The notes under the pieces were generated by a model, which saw only the letters and a list, made by a program, of their open reading frames with translations, was not told the origin of the DNA and did no database searches. A stretch of 64,000 nt of DNA, from positions 186,001 to 250,000 of the forward strand of contig NZ_JAKIKY010000007.1 in the NCBI RefSeq assembly GCF_023349185.1. Reading direction: 5' to 3'. This DNA is from Shewanella aquimarina. GTDB lineage: Bacteria > Pseudomonadota > Gammaproteobacteria > Enterobacterales > Shewanellaceae. Position 1 is the stretch's first letter. The number at the start of each line of letters is the position of its first letter. Shown here in pieces: positions 9,060 through 18,549 of this stretch. The position numbers and the translations under genes were made by a program.

Positions 9060-10265
9060 TTATTCTAGTGAGCTCTCCCTAGGTTTTTCGTCATTGGCCT
9101 CTATCACCATCCCTTCCGAGATAGCAGGAGCTGTTAAGCGGGTGACAAGTTCGGCGCGCAGCGATTCCAGTTTGTTAGCAGTAGTCTGGTAACTCTCAAA
9201 TGATGGAATACCAGAACAGAGGATAAATTTACCCATTGGGTTATAGCCGTACTCTTTTAGGGTCGATAGTGAGAAGTTATCAGGACACGGTTTAATGTTT
9301 GCCTTGCCTGTTAAGATATCTGCGTAGCGGTTTGAGGTATCCTGTTGTTGCAACAGTGGCATAAGCATCGCCTCGGCGATCTTAGCTGTGATGCTGGCGT
9401 CTTCACCTGCCTCAAATGATTGATTTACTTTAGTTAGGAAGTGCCACTCACCACGTTTAACCCGCTTTAGTGACAACACTTCTTCTGAGGTGGACTGCAG
9501 CCAGAGGCTAGGTATTTGAGTATCCTCATCCTCTGTTCGCTTTTGACTGACGAGCAGTTCACCCAGTTTCATGTTTTGCTTGAGCGCCGAGATGGCGAGG
9601 AATTTATTGCTTAGCATGTTGATTCGCTCGGCGGCCTGCTGCCAGAACTGCATATCTGTATCTATGGCGGTTATGAGGGAGGCTGGATCCGTTCCATTGA
9701 AATAAGCATTAACAAGGTACAATTGCCTTGCAGCAGCGAGATGTTTAAAAGACACCATGCTGCGATAGGGATTAAAGTGGGTATCATCTTGCCAATGACC
9801 GAGAGAGAGCAGGGTGCGGTAGCGCTCAATAAGCCAGGCATAGTCATCGAGTGTGGCCTTAAGTGTTTCTGGCTCGGCAAATAGGGGAGCACACTCATCG
9901 AGATAGCCTTCTTGTTTGAGGCAGTTGGAAATAGCCCATTCGGGAAGCTCGAATTTTTCGTCGACAGTCTTTTTTGGCCTATCTAATACACCAAGTTGTT
10001 TGAGCGCTTGATAGCGTTCAAGTCCGACCGCCATGGGGTCATCATCTTTCGGCGCATCGAAACCCATGGCATAAAGATAAGGGTTGTTTTCAAGGTGCTG
10101 ACTCAAGGCGGCCTCTTCGGCATTCACCTGCTCAAGAAAGGCGCTGGCCTGCGCTGATGGCGCGCTATCTTGCAGATTGATCAGCAGCAAGATGAGATAG
10201 CCGCCGACGGGAATGAATAGCAGGGTAAATAAAATCCATTTCAGGGCACGAAAAAAGTGTCGCAT
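9060..10265 (-). CDS. Hypothetical membrane-anchored protein
   Basis: The 401-residue protein begins MRHFFRALKWILFTLLFIPVGGYLILLLINLQD, giving one transmembrane helix at about residues 8-30 with positive charges before it. The remainder would be periplasmic and is mostly helical, with no motif I recognise. Two possible cysteine pairs occur (SNCLKQEGYLDECAPL near 113-125 and PCPDNFS...LCSGIPS near 330-355). The ATG has AAGGATTTGAA upstream. It lies downstream of recN on the same strand, 212 bases away with no clear terminator between. The function is unknown. Confidence 0.75.
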   Translation of the reverse strand: MRHFFRALKWILFTLLFIPVGGYLILLLINLQDSAPSAQASAFLEQVNAEEAALSQHLENNPYLYAMGFDAPKDDDPMAVGLERYQALKQLGVLDRPKKTVDEKFELPEWAISNCLKQEGYLDECAPLFAEPETLKATLDDYAWLIERYRTLLSLGHWQDDTHFNPYRSMVSFKHLAAARQLYLVNAYFNGTDPASLITAIDTDMQFWQQAAERINMLSNKFLAISALKQNMKLGELLVSQKRTEDEDTQIPSLWLQSTSEEVLSLKRVKRGEWHFLTKVNQSFEAGEDASITAKIAEAMLMPLLQQQDTSNRYADILTGKANIKPCPDNFSLSTLKEYGYNPMGKFILCSGIPSFESYQTTANKLESLRAELVTRLTAPAISEGMVIEANDEKPRESSLE

Positions 10266-10477
10266 TTCAAATCCTTGTGGCTTTTAACTTCTTTTAACTT
10301 AGTGTCGACGGCAAAGGCCTGAGTTTATCAGAGTCTCTTAGCGGTGCAACAGCGTTATATTGGCGGCGCAATAGGCGCGCCTCAGAGGTGCTTATGAAAT
10401 GAAAAGCGCGGCTAAAATATTGCCGCGCTTGCTCTCGTTAATCTACTCAATGGCTGTCAATGTCAGGGCTCATCGGT

Positions 10478-12139
10478 CTAGCCTTGCAGTAACTCCTTGG
10501 CGTTGGCCAGAGTGTTGTTGGTGATGACGTCACCACCAAGCAGGCGAGCCAGCTCTTCGATACGCTGTCCCTTATCAAGCGGCACCATAGAGGTCTCGGT
10601 TTGCCCCGCCTTGCTCTGCTTGTTAACGAACATATGCTGATGACCGTTGCCGGCGACCTGGGGCAGGTGGGTGACACACAGCACCTGGGTGGATTCGCCT
10701 AGGGCGCGCAGCATTTTGCCCACCACGGCGGCTGTCGGGCCTGAGATCCCAACGTCGACCTCGTCGAAGATGAGGGTTGGGGTCGCAACCTTCTTGGCGG
10801 TGATCACCTGAATGCCCAGACCAATACGCGACAGCTCGCCGCCCGAAGCTACCTTGGCGATGGGTTGCAGCGGCTGACCCGGGTTGGTGGTCACCTGAAA
10901 CTCCACAGTGTCGCAACCGCTGGGTGACATCATCTCGGGGTTGAACTGCACGTCGATGATAAACTTTCCCTTGGGCATGCTGAGCTCATGGATAGAGCGG
11001 GTAACCTGCTTGTCCAGCTCCTTGGCGTAACGTTGGCGGCTCATGCTGAGCTTCTGGGCGTGGGCGATGAAGCTCTCGCGGCAACTCTCGAGTTGCTGGG
11101 CTATCTCATCGAGCTTCTCCTCATCCGAGTCCAGCTCGCTCAGCTCCTGGCTTAGCGCCTGGTGATGGTGATAGAGATCTTTGGCGTTCACATGGTGCTT
11201 ACGTGCCAGCATCATGATCTTCGACAGGCGCTGCTCCAGGGCGGCAAAATGATCCGGGTCCAGCTCTAACTTATCTAGGTAGCGTTGCAGCTCGCTGCTG
11301 CTCTCCTGTACCTGGATCAGGGCATCGTTAAGCATGTTGCCCACCCCTTTAAGCTCAGGATCGTAACCTTCGAGCTCCTGGGCCTGATCTAGACTCATGT
11401 TGAGCAGCGACTCTATGGCGCCCTCTTCGTTATCCTGCAGCAGGTATAGGGTGCGCTGGCAGGCCTGGATCAGGGCAGTGCCGTTGGCCAGTTTCTTATG
11501 CTCGGCCTCTATCTCGTCAAACTCTTCTTCGCCCAGGGCGAATTCGTCCAACTCTTCGACCTGATATTGCAGCAGCTGCTTGCGGGCGATGCGCTCCTGT
11601 TGCGACTGCTGTAGCTGGCTCAGCTCCTTTTGGATCAGCTTGAAGCGCTGGTAGCTGGCGCTGCAGGCCTCGAGCAACATCTTGTGGTTGGCATAGCTGT
11701 CGAGCAGGGTAAGTTGATGCTCACTCTTTAACATGGCGTGGTGGGCATGTTGGCCGTGAATGCCGATAAGTAGCTGGCCCAGGGCGCGCATCTGATTGAG
11801 AGGCACAGGATTACCGTTGATGTAGGCGCGTGAACGGCCGTCGCTGCCTATGGTGCGGCGCAGGATACATTCGTCGTCTAGCTCAAGGTCATTGTCTTCT
11901 AACCAACGTTTGGCCAGCGGGATATCGTTGAGGGCGAAGCGGGCACTGACTTCGGCCTTGCTCGCGCCCGGTCTGACGGTATTGGCATCGGCGCGATTGC
12001 CCAGGCATAAGCCTAAGGCATCGATGGCAATCGATTTCCCCGCGCCGGTTTCGCCTGTGATGCTGGTCATCCCAGACTTAAAGTCGAGTTCTAAAAAGCG
12101 GACAATGGCAAAGTTATTGATGCTGAGCTGACAAAGCAT
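10478..12139 (-). CDS. recN: DNA repair protein RecN
   Basis: RecN is an SMC-like ATPase that acts in recombinational repair of double-strand breaks. The 553-residue protein has the Walker A GETGAGKS near residue 30, a long central coiled coil (about 150-370), the ABC signature SGGELSRIGLGIQ and Walker B TLIFDEVDVGISG. The start MLCQLSINNFAIVRFLELDF is canonical and AAGGATGTCATC precedes it. The promoter contains two LexA-type boxes, so it should be strongly SOS-induced. Confidence 0.98.
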   Translation of the reverse strand: MLCQLSINNFAIVRFLELDFKSGMTSITGETGAGKSIAIDALGLCLGNRADANTVRPGASKAEVSARFALNDIPLAKRWLEDNDLELDDECILRRTIGSDGRSRAYINGNPVPLNQMRALGQLLIGIHGQHAHHAMLKSEHQLTLLDSYANHKMLLEACSASYQRFKLIQKELSQLQQSQQERIARKQLLQYQVEELDEFALGEEEFDEIEAEHKKLANGTALIQACQRTLYLLQDNEEGAIESLLNMSLDQAQELEGYDPELKGVGNMLNDALIQVQESSSELQRYLDKLELDPDHFAALEQRLSKIMMLARKHHVNAKDLYHHHQALSQELSELDSDEEKLDEIAQQLESCRESFIAHAQKLSMSRQRYAKELDKQVTRSIHELSMPKGKFIIDVQFNPEMMSPSGCDTVEFQVTTNPGQPLQPIAKVASGGELSRIGLGIQVITAKKVATPTLIFDEVDVGISGPTAAVVGKMLRALGESTQVLCVTHLPQVAGNGHQHMFVNKQSKAGQTETSMVPLDKGQRIEELARLLGGDVITNNTLANAKELLQG

Positions 12140-12161
12140 GATGACATCCTTTTACAAAGTA

Positions 12162-12203
12162 CTGTATTCATGCACAGTATATACTGAATTTTTATACAGT
12201 AAA
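12162..12203 (-). promoter_or_regulatory. recN promoter with two LexA boxes
   Basis: On the minus strand TTTACT (12198-12203) and TATACT (12176-12181), 16 bases apart, form a promoter. One LexA-like box, CTGT-N8-TCAG on the minus strand (12184-12199), fills the spacer. A second, perfect CTGT-N8-ACAG box (12162-12177) covers the -10 edge and start region. The layout resembles SOS genes with tandem operators. Confidence 0.85.
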
Positions 12204-12255
12204 TACCTGTGTGCTTTTTACCCATGAAAATAAGTTTTAGGCTCTGCACTCCGAC

Positions 12256-12291
12256 AAAACAAGCCTGCCCGTTAAAACAAGCCTATCCGTT
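12256..12291. repeat. Two 18-bp tandem repeats overlapping a stop codon
   Basis: AAAACAAGCCTGCCCGTT is followed directly by AAAACAAGCCTATCCGTT (16 of 18 identical). The last two bases of the second copy are part of the stop codon of the minus-strand transporter gene (12290-12292). Confidence 0.8.
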
Positions 12292-13258
12292 ATGAAAAGC
12301 TTGCGGTGCCCGAGTCCAGCCAATGGTGCAGTAGCGGAATGGTGGCAAAGCTGATCACTATCCCCAGGCTGATGGTCTGGGCGCTACTGGTGGCGCCGAC
12401 GTTGAATCTGTGGGCCAGCAGGTAGACGCTGGCGGCGGTGGGCAGGGCGGCCAGAATCACCCCCATCTGCAGCAATTGTCCGCTAACTCCTAAGGCGCCC
12501 AGGAGCAGATAGGCCAGCAGCGGTTGTAGCAGCAGCTTACTCAGGTTGAGCATGGCCAGCTCGGCAAGGCGTGACTGAATGCCGGCGGCGTTTCTGCCTC
12601 CCTGATTGGCCTTGCACAGCACCATGCCGATGGCGAACAGGGCGCAGGGGCTGGAGGTCATGCCAAATTGCCGGATGATCTCGGCGATGGGGCGATAAAG
12701 CTCTATGTGAGCTGCAGATATCGCTACGCCAGCCAGGCTACCCAGTATGATGGGGTTTTGAATGAGGGCAAAGAATACTGTCTTAAGTGCGCTATCAGTC
12801 TGACCCTGAAACAACGCCAGCTGGGCCAGCACTATGGCAAATACGGTCACCGATAAAAGGCTAGCCAAGGCGGCTGCGGCCAACGCTAGCTGATCGCCGG
12901 GAAACAGCATCATCATCAGCGGGATGCCGATGAAGGAGGTGTTACCAAAGGTGGTGTTGAGGGCGCGAATGGCCGCGAGGGGCTTATCCTTGGGCTGTAA
13001 CCAGAGTGACAGCAGGCCAGTGAGCAGATAGATGAGGGTCATGGCCAAGCTGTAGCCGCCAATAAATCCCCAGTTGGTGATCTCTTCGATCGGGGTCTCG
13101 GCCAGCACTATCATCATGATCGCCGGAAAGGCGATGTAATAGACATACTGATTGAGGACGTTGTCGCTACCTTCGGGCAGTAGCCGCGCCTTTTGCACGA
13201 TAAAGCCGGTGACCATGATGCCAAACACGACAAAGAGTGGCGAGAGAGTGGTTAACAT
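12290..13258 (-). CDS. AEC family transporter (auxin efflux carrier-like permease)
   Basis: The 322-residue protein is hydrophobic throughout, with about ten predicted membrane segments in two halves, as in the AEC family (YfdV/MleP relatives). Typical features are the start LSPLFVVFGIMVTGFIVQKARLLP and the NTTFGNTSFIGIPLMMMLFPG segment that follows the first half. Members export or import organic acids and similar anions; the substrate here cannot be inferred. It stands between recN and a small-ORF/DUF416 pair, with no neighbour that suggests a pathway. Confidence 0.88.
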   Translation of the reverse strand: MLTTLSPLFVVFGIMVTGFIVQKARLLPEGSDNVLNQYVYYIAFPAIMMIVLAETPIEEITNWGFIGGYSLAMTLIYLLTGLLSLWLQPKDKPLAAIRALNTTFGNTSFIGIPLMMMLFPGDQLALAAAALASLLSVTVFAIVLAQLALFQGQTDSALKTVFFALIQNPIILGSLAGVAISAAHIELYRPIAEIIRQFGMTSSPCALFAIGMVLCKANQGGRNAAGIQSRLAELAMLNLSKLLLQPLLAYLLLGALGVSGQLLQMGVILAALPTAASVYLLAHRFNVGATSSAQTISLGIVISFATIPLLHHWLDSGTASFS

Positions 13259-13354
13259 AGGGAGACGACTTCCTTGGCTGGGATCCGAGCGGTGATAAAC
13301 CGAATACGCCGTTAGGGTATCACTTTGCCCGTCGCGTCCCTATAACGCTAAAGT

Positions 13355-13549
13355 CTAATGCTTGGGGCCGGAGCGCCGATGGAGTGGCTTAGGTGGCGGC
13401 AATATCCCCAGCTCCTGGTAGAAATGAATCTGGCGCCTGAGCTCAAACAGGGAGCCGACGCGTCGCTGCTCCCCTAGGGTGAGGCACCAGGTATTTGTTA
13501 ACCCATCTGGGTTGGTGAGCACAAATCCCTGGTAGATAAGTTTGCGCAT
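13355..13549 (-). CDS. Small conserved-type hypothetical protein
   Basis: This 64-residue basic protein (MRKLIYQGFVLTNPDGLTN, ending RRSGPKH) starts 3 bases after the stop of the DUF416 gene, so the two are very likely cotranslated. I recognise no domain. The tight spacing and absence of a competing ORF support it as real. Confidence 0.65.
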   Translation of the reverse strand: MRKLIYQGFVLTNPDGLTNTWCLTLGEQRRVGSLFELRRQIHFYQELGILPPPKPLHRRSGPKH

Positions 13550-13552
13550 GGG

Positions 13553-14155
13553 TTAGGCGCCTACTGAGATACCTATGTTAGATACGCCTGCCTGCACTAA
13601 CTCCTTGCGCAGCGCCTTGACGAAGTCGGCGGTGATCTTAGGGTTCTCTTCGATGAGCTCCAGCAAAGATGCCTGAAGCGCCTTCTCTTCCTGCATCACC
13701 TCGTGGTTGAAGATATGATCATCCAGTGCTTCTTCATCCATCTCCTCCTCGAGTGTGGCCTCGATATAGTTAGCCACTGTGGCAGAAGAGAGCTTGCTGA
13801 TGTTGGTGATGTCGTCTTCCACCTTGCTCTGAATGGCGCTAAGCAGTGAGGTGAGGGCGACGGCTGCGTCCATGGCAGGATAGACGCCGTAGACATCGAA
13901 ATCGCTCGGCTCGGGCGTGTTGAGATCCAGCCGCTCGAGGTAGAGATCGATATTCAGTTTCAGCTTCTGATCGTACATGGATTGCCACAGCAGGTTGAGC
14001 ACGGTATCGAGCACCTGTGGGTCGCCAAATTCGCACACCTCGCTGAACAGCTGATAGTTAGGGTACATGCGTTGGCAAAGGGCGATGGCGAACAGCTTCT
14101 TCTGTTCTGGTTCGAGGGCCTTGAGGCGCTTGAAAAACCCGGGTTTATTACTCAT
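13553..14155 (-). CDS. YjaG family protein (DUF416)
   Basis: The 200-residue protein matches the YjaG/DUF416 family in its start (FFKRLKALEPEQKKLFAIALCQRMYPNYQLFSEVCEFGDP) and helical content. The family's function is unknown. The start ATG overlaps the last 8 bases of barA (translational coupling), and a small ORF follows after 3 bases. The acidic stretch EATLEEEMDEEALDDH lies in the C-terminal half. Confidence 0.9.
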   Translation of the reverse strand: MSNKPGFFKRLKALEPEQKKLFAIALCQRMYPNYQLFSEVCEFGDPQVLDTVLNLLWQSMYDQKLKLNIDLYLERLDLNTPEPSDFDVYGVYPAMDAAVALTSLLSAIQSKVEDDITNISKLSSATVANYIEATLEEEMDEEALDDHIFNHEVMQEEKALQASLLELIEENPKITADFVKALRKELVQAGVSNIGISVGA

Positions 14156-16931
14156 CGATCACATCCATAGATAACTGGGCTATTACTTGATTTGCGGCCG
14201 ATTCTACCTTAGAAAGCTCGTCAAGTAACTCAAGTATTTCAGGCTCCACCAGATCGACGCTGGCATTTTGCTTGAGTGACTGTTCAATCTCTCGACAGAG
14301 TCGCTGAGTGGTCGGCACGCCGCAGTAGCAGCTGGCGCCGTGGAGCTTGTGCACATGGCTGACCATGGCCTGGCCGTCCTGACGCTCGAGGGCGCCTGAG
14401 ATGTGCTCACGGGTCTCGGGCAGGGAGTCGACCAGCATCTGCAGCATCTCCAGCGCCAGACTGGTTTTCTGGTTGGCCTGGGTCAGACAGAGATCCCAAT
14501 TGAGGGTGTGCTGGTCGAAATGGGTAAACTGCGGCCGGGTCTTCCAGCGACTGATGACGCTCTTCAGCGCCGCCTCATCGATTGGCTTAGGCAGGTAACC
14601 ATCCATGCCGCTCTGATCGATGCGCTCGCGCTCCTCGGCGATGGCGTGGGCGGTCACGGCGACAATCGGCGTATTGCGATTAAGTGATTGCTCACGTATC
14701 TGCTTGGTGGCGCTAAAGCCGTCGGTGCCCGGCATCTGAATATCCATGAAGATGAGATCGAAGCTCTTGGCCTTGGCGATCTCCACCGCCTCCTGGCCGT
14801 TGTCTGTGACCGTCACCTGAGTAACCAGCTCCTTGAGCAGGGTCTTAATCAGCTTGAGGTTGGCGGGGTTATCGTCCACCGCCAGCACGCTCATGGGTTC
14901 GCGCTCCTGAGTCTCTTTGCCCGCCTCTTTGAACGGCATGGCTTCGAATTGGGCGCGGTGAGGATTGATCAGTGTCACCGCCAGGGCGCGTTCGCCTACC
15001 GGTGCCTGCATCACCTTGTCTACAGTGGGCTGGATCAGACTCATCTTGGCGGCGCTATCGGTGCTGCTGCACAGGTAGAGGGTATAGTCGCTGATCTTGG
15101 CAATCTTATTCAGCACGTTGAGCAGGTTAGGGCTACTGGCCAGATCGTTACAGCTGATGATGGCATAGTCGAAGTGACGTCCCTCTTCGCCGGCGACACG
15201 GGCCAGATCTTCCGGGGTCGTGATGCTGACACTCTGCATGCCCCAGTGGCTAAGCAGGCTTTCATGGACCTTGCGTGACAGCTCCCTTGGCTCGAACAAG
15301 AGCACCGTCTTGCCGATGAGTTTATCGGTTTCCAACGGCTGACTGATAGGGTAGGAACTCAACTTGAGAGGTAGGGTGAACCAGAAGGTAGAGCCCTTAT
15401 CTGGCGCCGAGATGCAGCCGATTTGACCGCCCATACGGTTGATCAGACGCTTGGTGATAATTAGGCCCAGGCCGGTACCGCCGAAGCGGCGTGAGATAGA
15501 GGAGTCTGCCTGGCCGAAGGCCTGGAACAGCTGCGCCTGATGTGGCTTGTCTATGCCTATGCCTGTATCTGTGATCTCACAGCGGACATTGACCTTGTCA
15601 GTCTCTTCACTGGTCAGGCGCATCTTGAGGTGTACGCTACCGCTGTCGGTAAACTTGATGGCGTTGCCCACCAGGTTAGTGATCACCTGACTGACCCGTA
15701 GGGCATCGCCAGAGACGTTGTCGTTGATGCTCGGCTCGATATCTACCACAAGTTCGAGATCTTTCTCCTTGGCGCTGTTGGCCAGCAGCGAGATGGTGTC
15801 GTCGATCAGCTCGCGCAGGGCAAAGGGCATGTTCTCCAGCTCCATCTTGCCCGCCTCCAGCTTGGAGAAGTCTAAGATGTCGTTGATGATCCCCAGCAGG
15901 TTGGTGGCGCTCTTTTCTATGGTCTTGATGTAGTCCTGCTGGCTGGCGTGCAGTGGTGTCTTTAATAGCTGCTTGGCAAAACCTATCACCCCGTTGAGCG
16001 GCGTGCGCAGCTCGTGGGACATGTTGGCCAGGAACTCAGACTTGATACGGCTGGCCTCCAGGGCGCGTTTCTTGGCCAGATCCAGCTCGACGTTTTGGAT
16101 CTCGATCTGCTCCAGAGTTTCACGCAGATCCGAGGTCGCCTGATCGATATTCTGCTGCATCTCCTCATGGTATTCCGACAAGGAGCCCGCCATGGCGTTG
16201 ATGCCTCGCTTGAGCAGGTCAAGCTCACCAATCAGGTTGCCGTCGACCCGGGTGTCCAGCTTGCCTTCGCGGATCTTGGCTACCACGCGCACCATCTCTG
16301 TGATGGGGTGGGTCACGTTCTTCACCAGGCGGAAGGTAAACAGCAGGTTCAGCTGCACGCCGATCAGGACTATGATAAAGGCGGCCACCGCGGCCCTGTG
16401 CTGCTCCAGCAGGGCGTTCTCCTTGTTGAGCAGCACGGCGATATAGCCGAGTTTGGCGGAGTTGACCTGCTGGGCCATGGAGTTGCTGTCGTAGGGGCTG
16501 ACCACAAGTTCGCGCTGGCTGGAGAAGATGGGGCTGCGCATGATGATGCTATCGCCAAACTCCTCTACCTCAGTGGTCTGCAGCGAATCTATGGGCTCGT
16601 TGTAGCGCATAAACTCGTGGCTCTTATAGTGATGGGAGGTCACTATTACCCGGTTACTGGTGTCGAAGATGGCAATAAACTGTACCAGGTTGGATTTGTT
16701 GAGCTGTACCGAGGTGATCAGTCGCTTGGTGGTCTCGAAATTCTTAGTTTCCAGGCCTATCTCGGCTGAGATGGCCAGAGGCTCTATGATGTTACCGCCA
16801 CGCTCGATTAAGCTTTCTTCCAGCTCATAGAAACGATTTATGGTAAAATAGCTGCCAAGCAAAATACCAACCAAAATAGTGGGCGCTAAGGCCAGCACGA
16901 GAACCCAGGCTCTCAGGCTGTATTTAGTCAT
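14148..16931 (-). CDS. barA: Hybrid sensor histidine kinase BarA
   Basis: BarA phosphorylates UvrY/GacA-type regulators through a His-Asp-His relay and so controls the Csr small RNAs. From MTKYSLRAWVLVLALAPTILVG, which matches E. coli BarA, the protein has 927 residues. A first membrane helix lies near 8-28, followed by a periplasmic sensor, a second helix near 180-200 and HAMP. HisKA follows (SHELRTPLNGV, histidine near 306), then an ATPase domain with GTGLGLIITKRL. A receiver domain (LAVDDNPANLKLI...IFMDIQMPGTDGF) and a C-terminal HPt domain (HKLHGASCYCG) end the chain. An alternative ATG lies six codons upstream. csrA, the end target of this circuit, is also in the window. Confidence 0.95.
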   Translation of the reverse strand: MTKYSLRAWVLVLALAPTILVGILLGSYFTINRFYELEESLIERGGNIIEPLAISAEIGLETKNFETTKRLITSVQLNKSNLVQFIAIFDTSNRVIVTSHHYKSHEFMRYNEPIDSLQTTEVEEFGDSIIMRSPIFSSQRELVVSPYDSNSMAQQVNSAKLGYIAVLLNKENALLEQHRAAVAAFIIVLIGVQLNLLFTFRLVKNVTHPITEMVRVVAKIREGKLDTRVDGNLIGELDLLKRGINAMAGSLSEYHEEMQQNIDQATSDLRETLEQIEIQNVELDLAKKRALEASRIKSEFLANMSHELRTPLNGVIGFAKQLLKTPLHASQQDYIKTIEKSATNLLGIINDILDFSKLEAGKMELENMPFALRELIDDTISLLANSAKEKDLELVVDIEPSINDNVSGDALRVSQVITNLVGNAIKFTDSGSVHLKMRLTSEETDKVNVRCEITDTGIGIDKPHQAQLFQAFGQADSSISRRFGGTGLGLIITKRLINRMGGQIGCISAPDKGSTFWFTLPLKLSSYPISQPLETDKLIGKTVLLFEPRELSRKVHESLLSHWGMQSVSITTPEDLARVAGEEGRHFDYAIISCNDLASSPNLLNVLNKIAKISDYTLYLCSSTDSAAKMSLIQPTVDKVMQAPVGERALAVTLINPHRAQFEAMPFKEAGKETQEREPMSVLAVDDNPANLKLIKTLLKELVTQVTVTDNGQEAVEIAKAKSFDLIFMDIQMPGTDGFSATKQIREQSLNRNTPIVAVTAHAIAEERERIDQSGMDGYLPKPIDEAALKSVISRWKTRPQFTHFDQHTLNWDLCLTQANQKTSLALEMLQMLVDSLPETREHISGALERQDGQAMVSHVHKLHGASCYCGVPTTQRLCREIEQSLKQNASVDLVEPEILELLDELSKVESAANQVIAQLSMDVIDE

Positions 16932-17046
16932 ATTGTCTGCACTATTCATTGAGTTGGTATTATTTATCTACGATGGATATAGGTTACATTAGACTGCCAG
17001 ACTTTGTGCAGTCTTTACTAGTATTTTTATTGTTTTAGAGGCCTAA

Positions 17047-18381
17047 ATGGCACAATTTTATAAAGCTAAACCCCGCAAGACACAACAAACCCAGGCCAAG
17101 CAAAGTTTCCATGTGAGCCAGCTGGATCACCTAGGGGCGGGGATAGCCGAGCATCAGGGAAAAATCGTCTTTATTCCCGGCGCCCTGCCCGGTGAAACGG
17201 TAACGGCGCAGATAACAGAGCAGAAGAAGCGTCACGCCAAGGCCAAGCTGATCAAGGTGGAAACCGCCAGCGAGGCGCGTATCGCCCCTAGTTGTCCTTA
17301 TTATGGCCGCTGTGGTGGCTGTGACCTGCAACACCTTGAGCTCTCTGCCCAGCGCGATGCCAAGCAGGCGGCGCTCGAAAACCTGATCAACAAGATGGGC
17401 TGCACCCAGCCACAGGCCATGAGTGAACCGCTAAGTGGCGAGGGCTGGCACTATCGCCGCCGCGCCCGCTTGGCAACCCAGTATCAGCGTGATAGTAAGC
17501 GACTCAACCTGGGCTTTCGTGCCTTGGCCAGCAGTGAGGTGGTTAACATAGATGCCTGCCCCGTGCTGGCTAAGTCGCTGTCAGATCTGATCGCGCCACT
17601 CAATCAATGCCTTAACCGCCTGAGCGCGAAGCGTAGCCTGGGCCATGTGGAGCTACTCTCAGTCGACTCGGGCCCAGGTGTGGTGCTGAGGATCACCAGC
17701 CCTTTGAATGACAAGGATAAAGCCTTGTTAGCAGCCTTTGGCGAGCAGCATGGGGTAAGGGTGATATTGCTCGACGACGAAAGCAGGCTTGAGACCCTTT
17801 GGGGCGACGAGGGCCTGCCTTTTTATCGGCTAGAGGATGGTAGTCAGCTTAGCTTTTCGCCGGGCAACTTCATTCAGGTCAACGGTGAGATCAATCAACA
17901 GATGGTGACTCAGGCCATCGACTGGCTGCAGGTTCAGCCCGGCGAGCGGGTGCTGGATCTCTTCTGCGGCGTGGGTAACTTTACCCTGCCGCTGGCCGAG
18001 GCCGGTGCCCAGGTAGTAGGTGTCGAGGGGGTCGAAACCATGGTGGCTCAGGCAAGACTAAATGCCGGTGCGAGCGGCGTAGAGGGCGTGGAGTTTTATC
18101 ATGGGGATCTCAGCGCGGATCTGTCCGGTGCACCTTGGCTCGGGCGTATCGACAAGTTACTGCTGGATCCTGCCAGAGCCGGCGCCTATGAGAGTCTACA
18201 ATGGTTAAAGAAGATGAAGCCGAAGGCGATTGTTTATATCTCCTGTAATCCTGTGAGTCTGGCCAGAGATTGTGAGCCGCTGCTGGCGCAAGGATATGTA
18301 CTCAGTCGCCTCGGCCTTATCGATATGTTTCCACAGACACATCATATCGAGGCCATGGCTTTGTTTGAGTTGGGTAAATAG
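17047..18381 (+). CDS. rlmD: 23S rRNA (uracil(1939)-C(5))-methyltransferase RlmD
   Basis: RlmD (RumA) methylates U1939 of 23S rRNA using S-adenosylmethionine. The 444-residue protein has an N-terminal TRAM-like domain (about 20-75) and the iron-sulfur cysteine motif [16 protein letters not shown] near residue 82. The SAM-binding [16 protein letters not shown] follows, then the catalytic region [13 protein letters not shown] containing the nucleophilic cysteine. GAGGCCTAA precedes the ATG. It is divergent from barA and lies upstream of relA, the rlmD-relA-mazG order seen across gammaproteobacteria. Confidence 0.96.
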   Translation: MAQFYKAKPRKTQQTQAKQSFHVSQLDHLGAGIAEHQGKIVFIPGALPGETVTAQITEQKKRHAKAKLIKVETASEARIAPSCPYYGRCGGCDLQHLELSAQRDAKQAALENLINKMGCTQPQAMSEPLSGEGWHYRRRARLATQYQRDSKRLNLGFRALASSEVVNIDACPVLAKSLSDLIAPLNQCLNRLSAKRSLGHVELLSVDSGPGVVLRITSPLNDKDKALLAAFGEQHGVRVILLDDESRLETLWGDEGLPFYRLEDGSQLSFSPGNFIQVNGEINQQMVTQAIDWLQVQPGERVLDLFCGVGNFTLPLAEAGAQVVGVEGVETMVAQARLNAGASGVEGVEFYHGDLSADLSGAPWLGRIDKLLLDPARAGAYESLQWLKKMKPKAIVYISCNPVSLARDCEPLLAQGYVLSRLGLIDMFPQTHHIEAMALFELGK

Positions 18382-18549
18382 TTGTTAATCTTGGTCTAAG
18401 CGCACAAATAGTCGGCGCATATTATTTGACTTTGACGGGGGAATCCCCAAGATAGTGTGTTTGTTATTGGCGATCTCATGTGGCGCTTAATTTTAGCCGG
18501 AGTCGAGCGCTTTTAGGGGCAAGCAATCAAGTAATAGGACATGCAGTAG

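Noticed and set aside
14688..16769. Long plus-strand open frames (196 and 251 codons) opposite barA
   Set aside because: They are antisense to a fully recognised gene and have no plausible start signal or domain.
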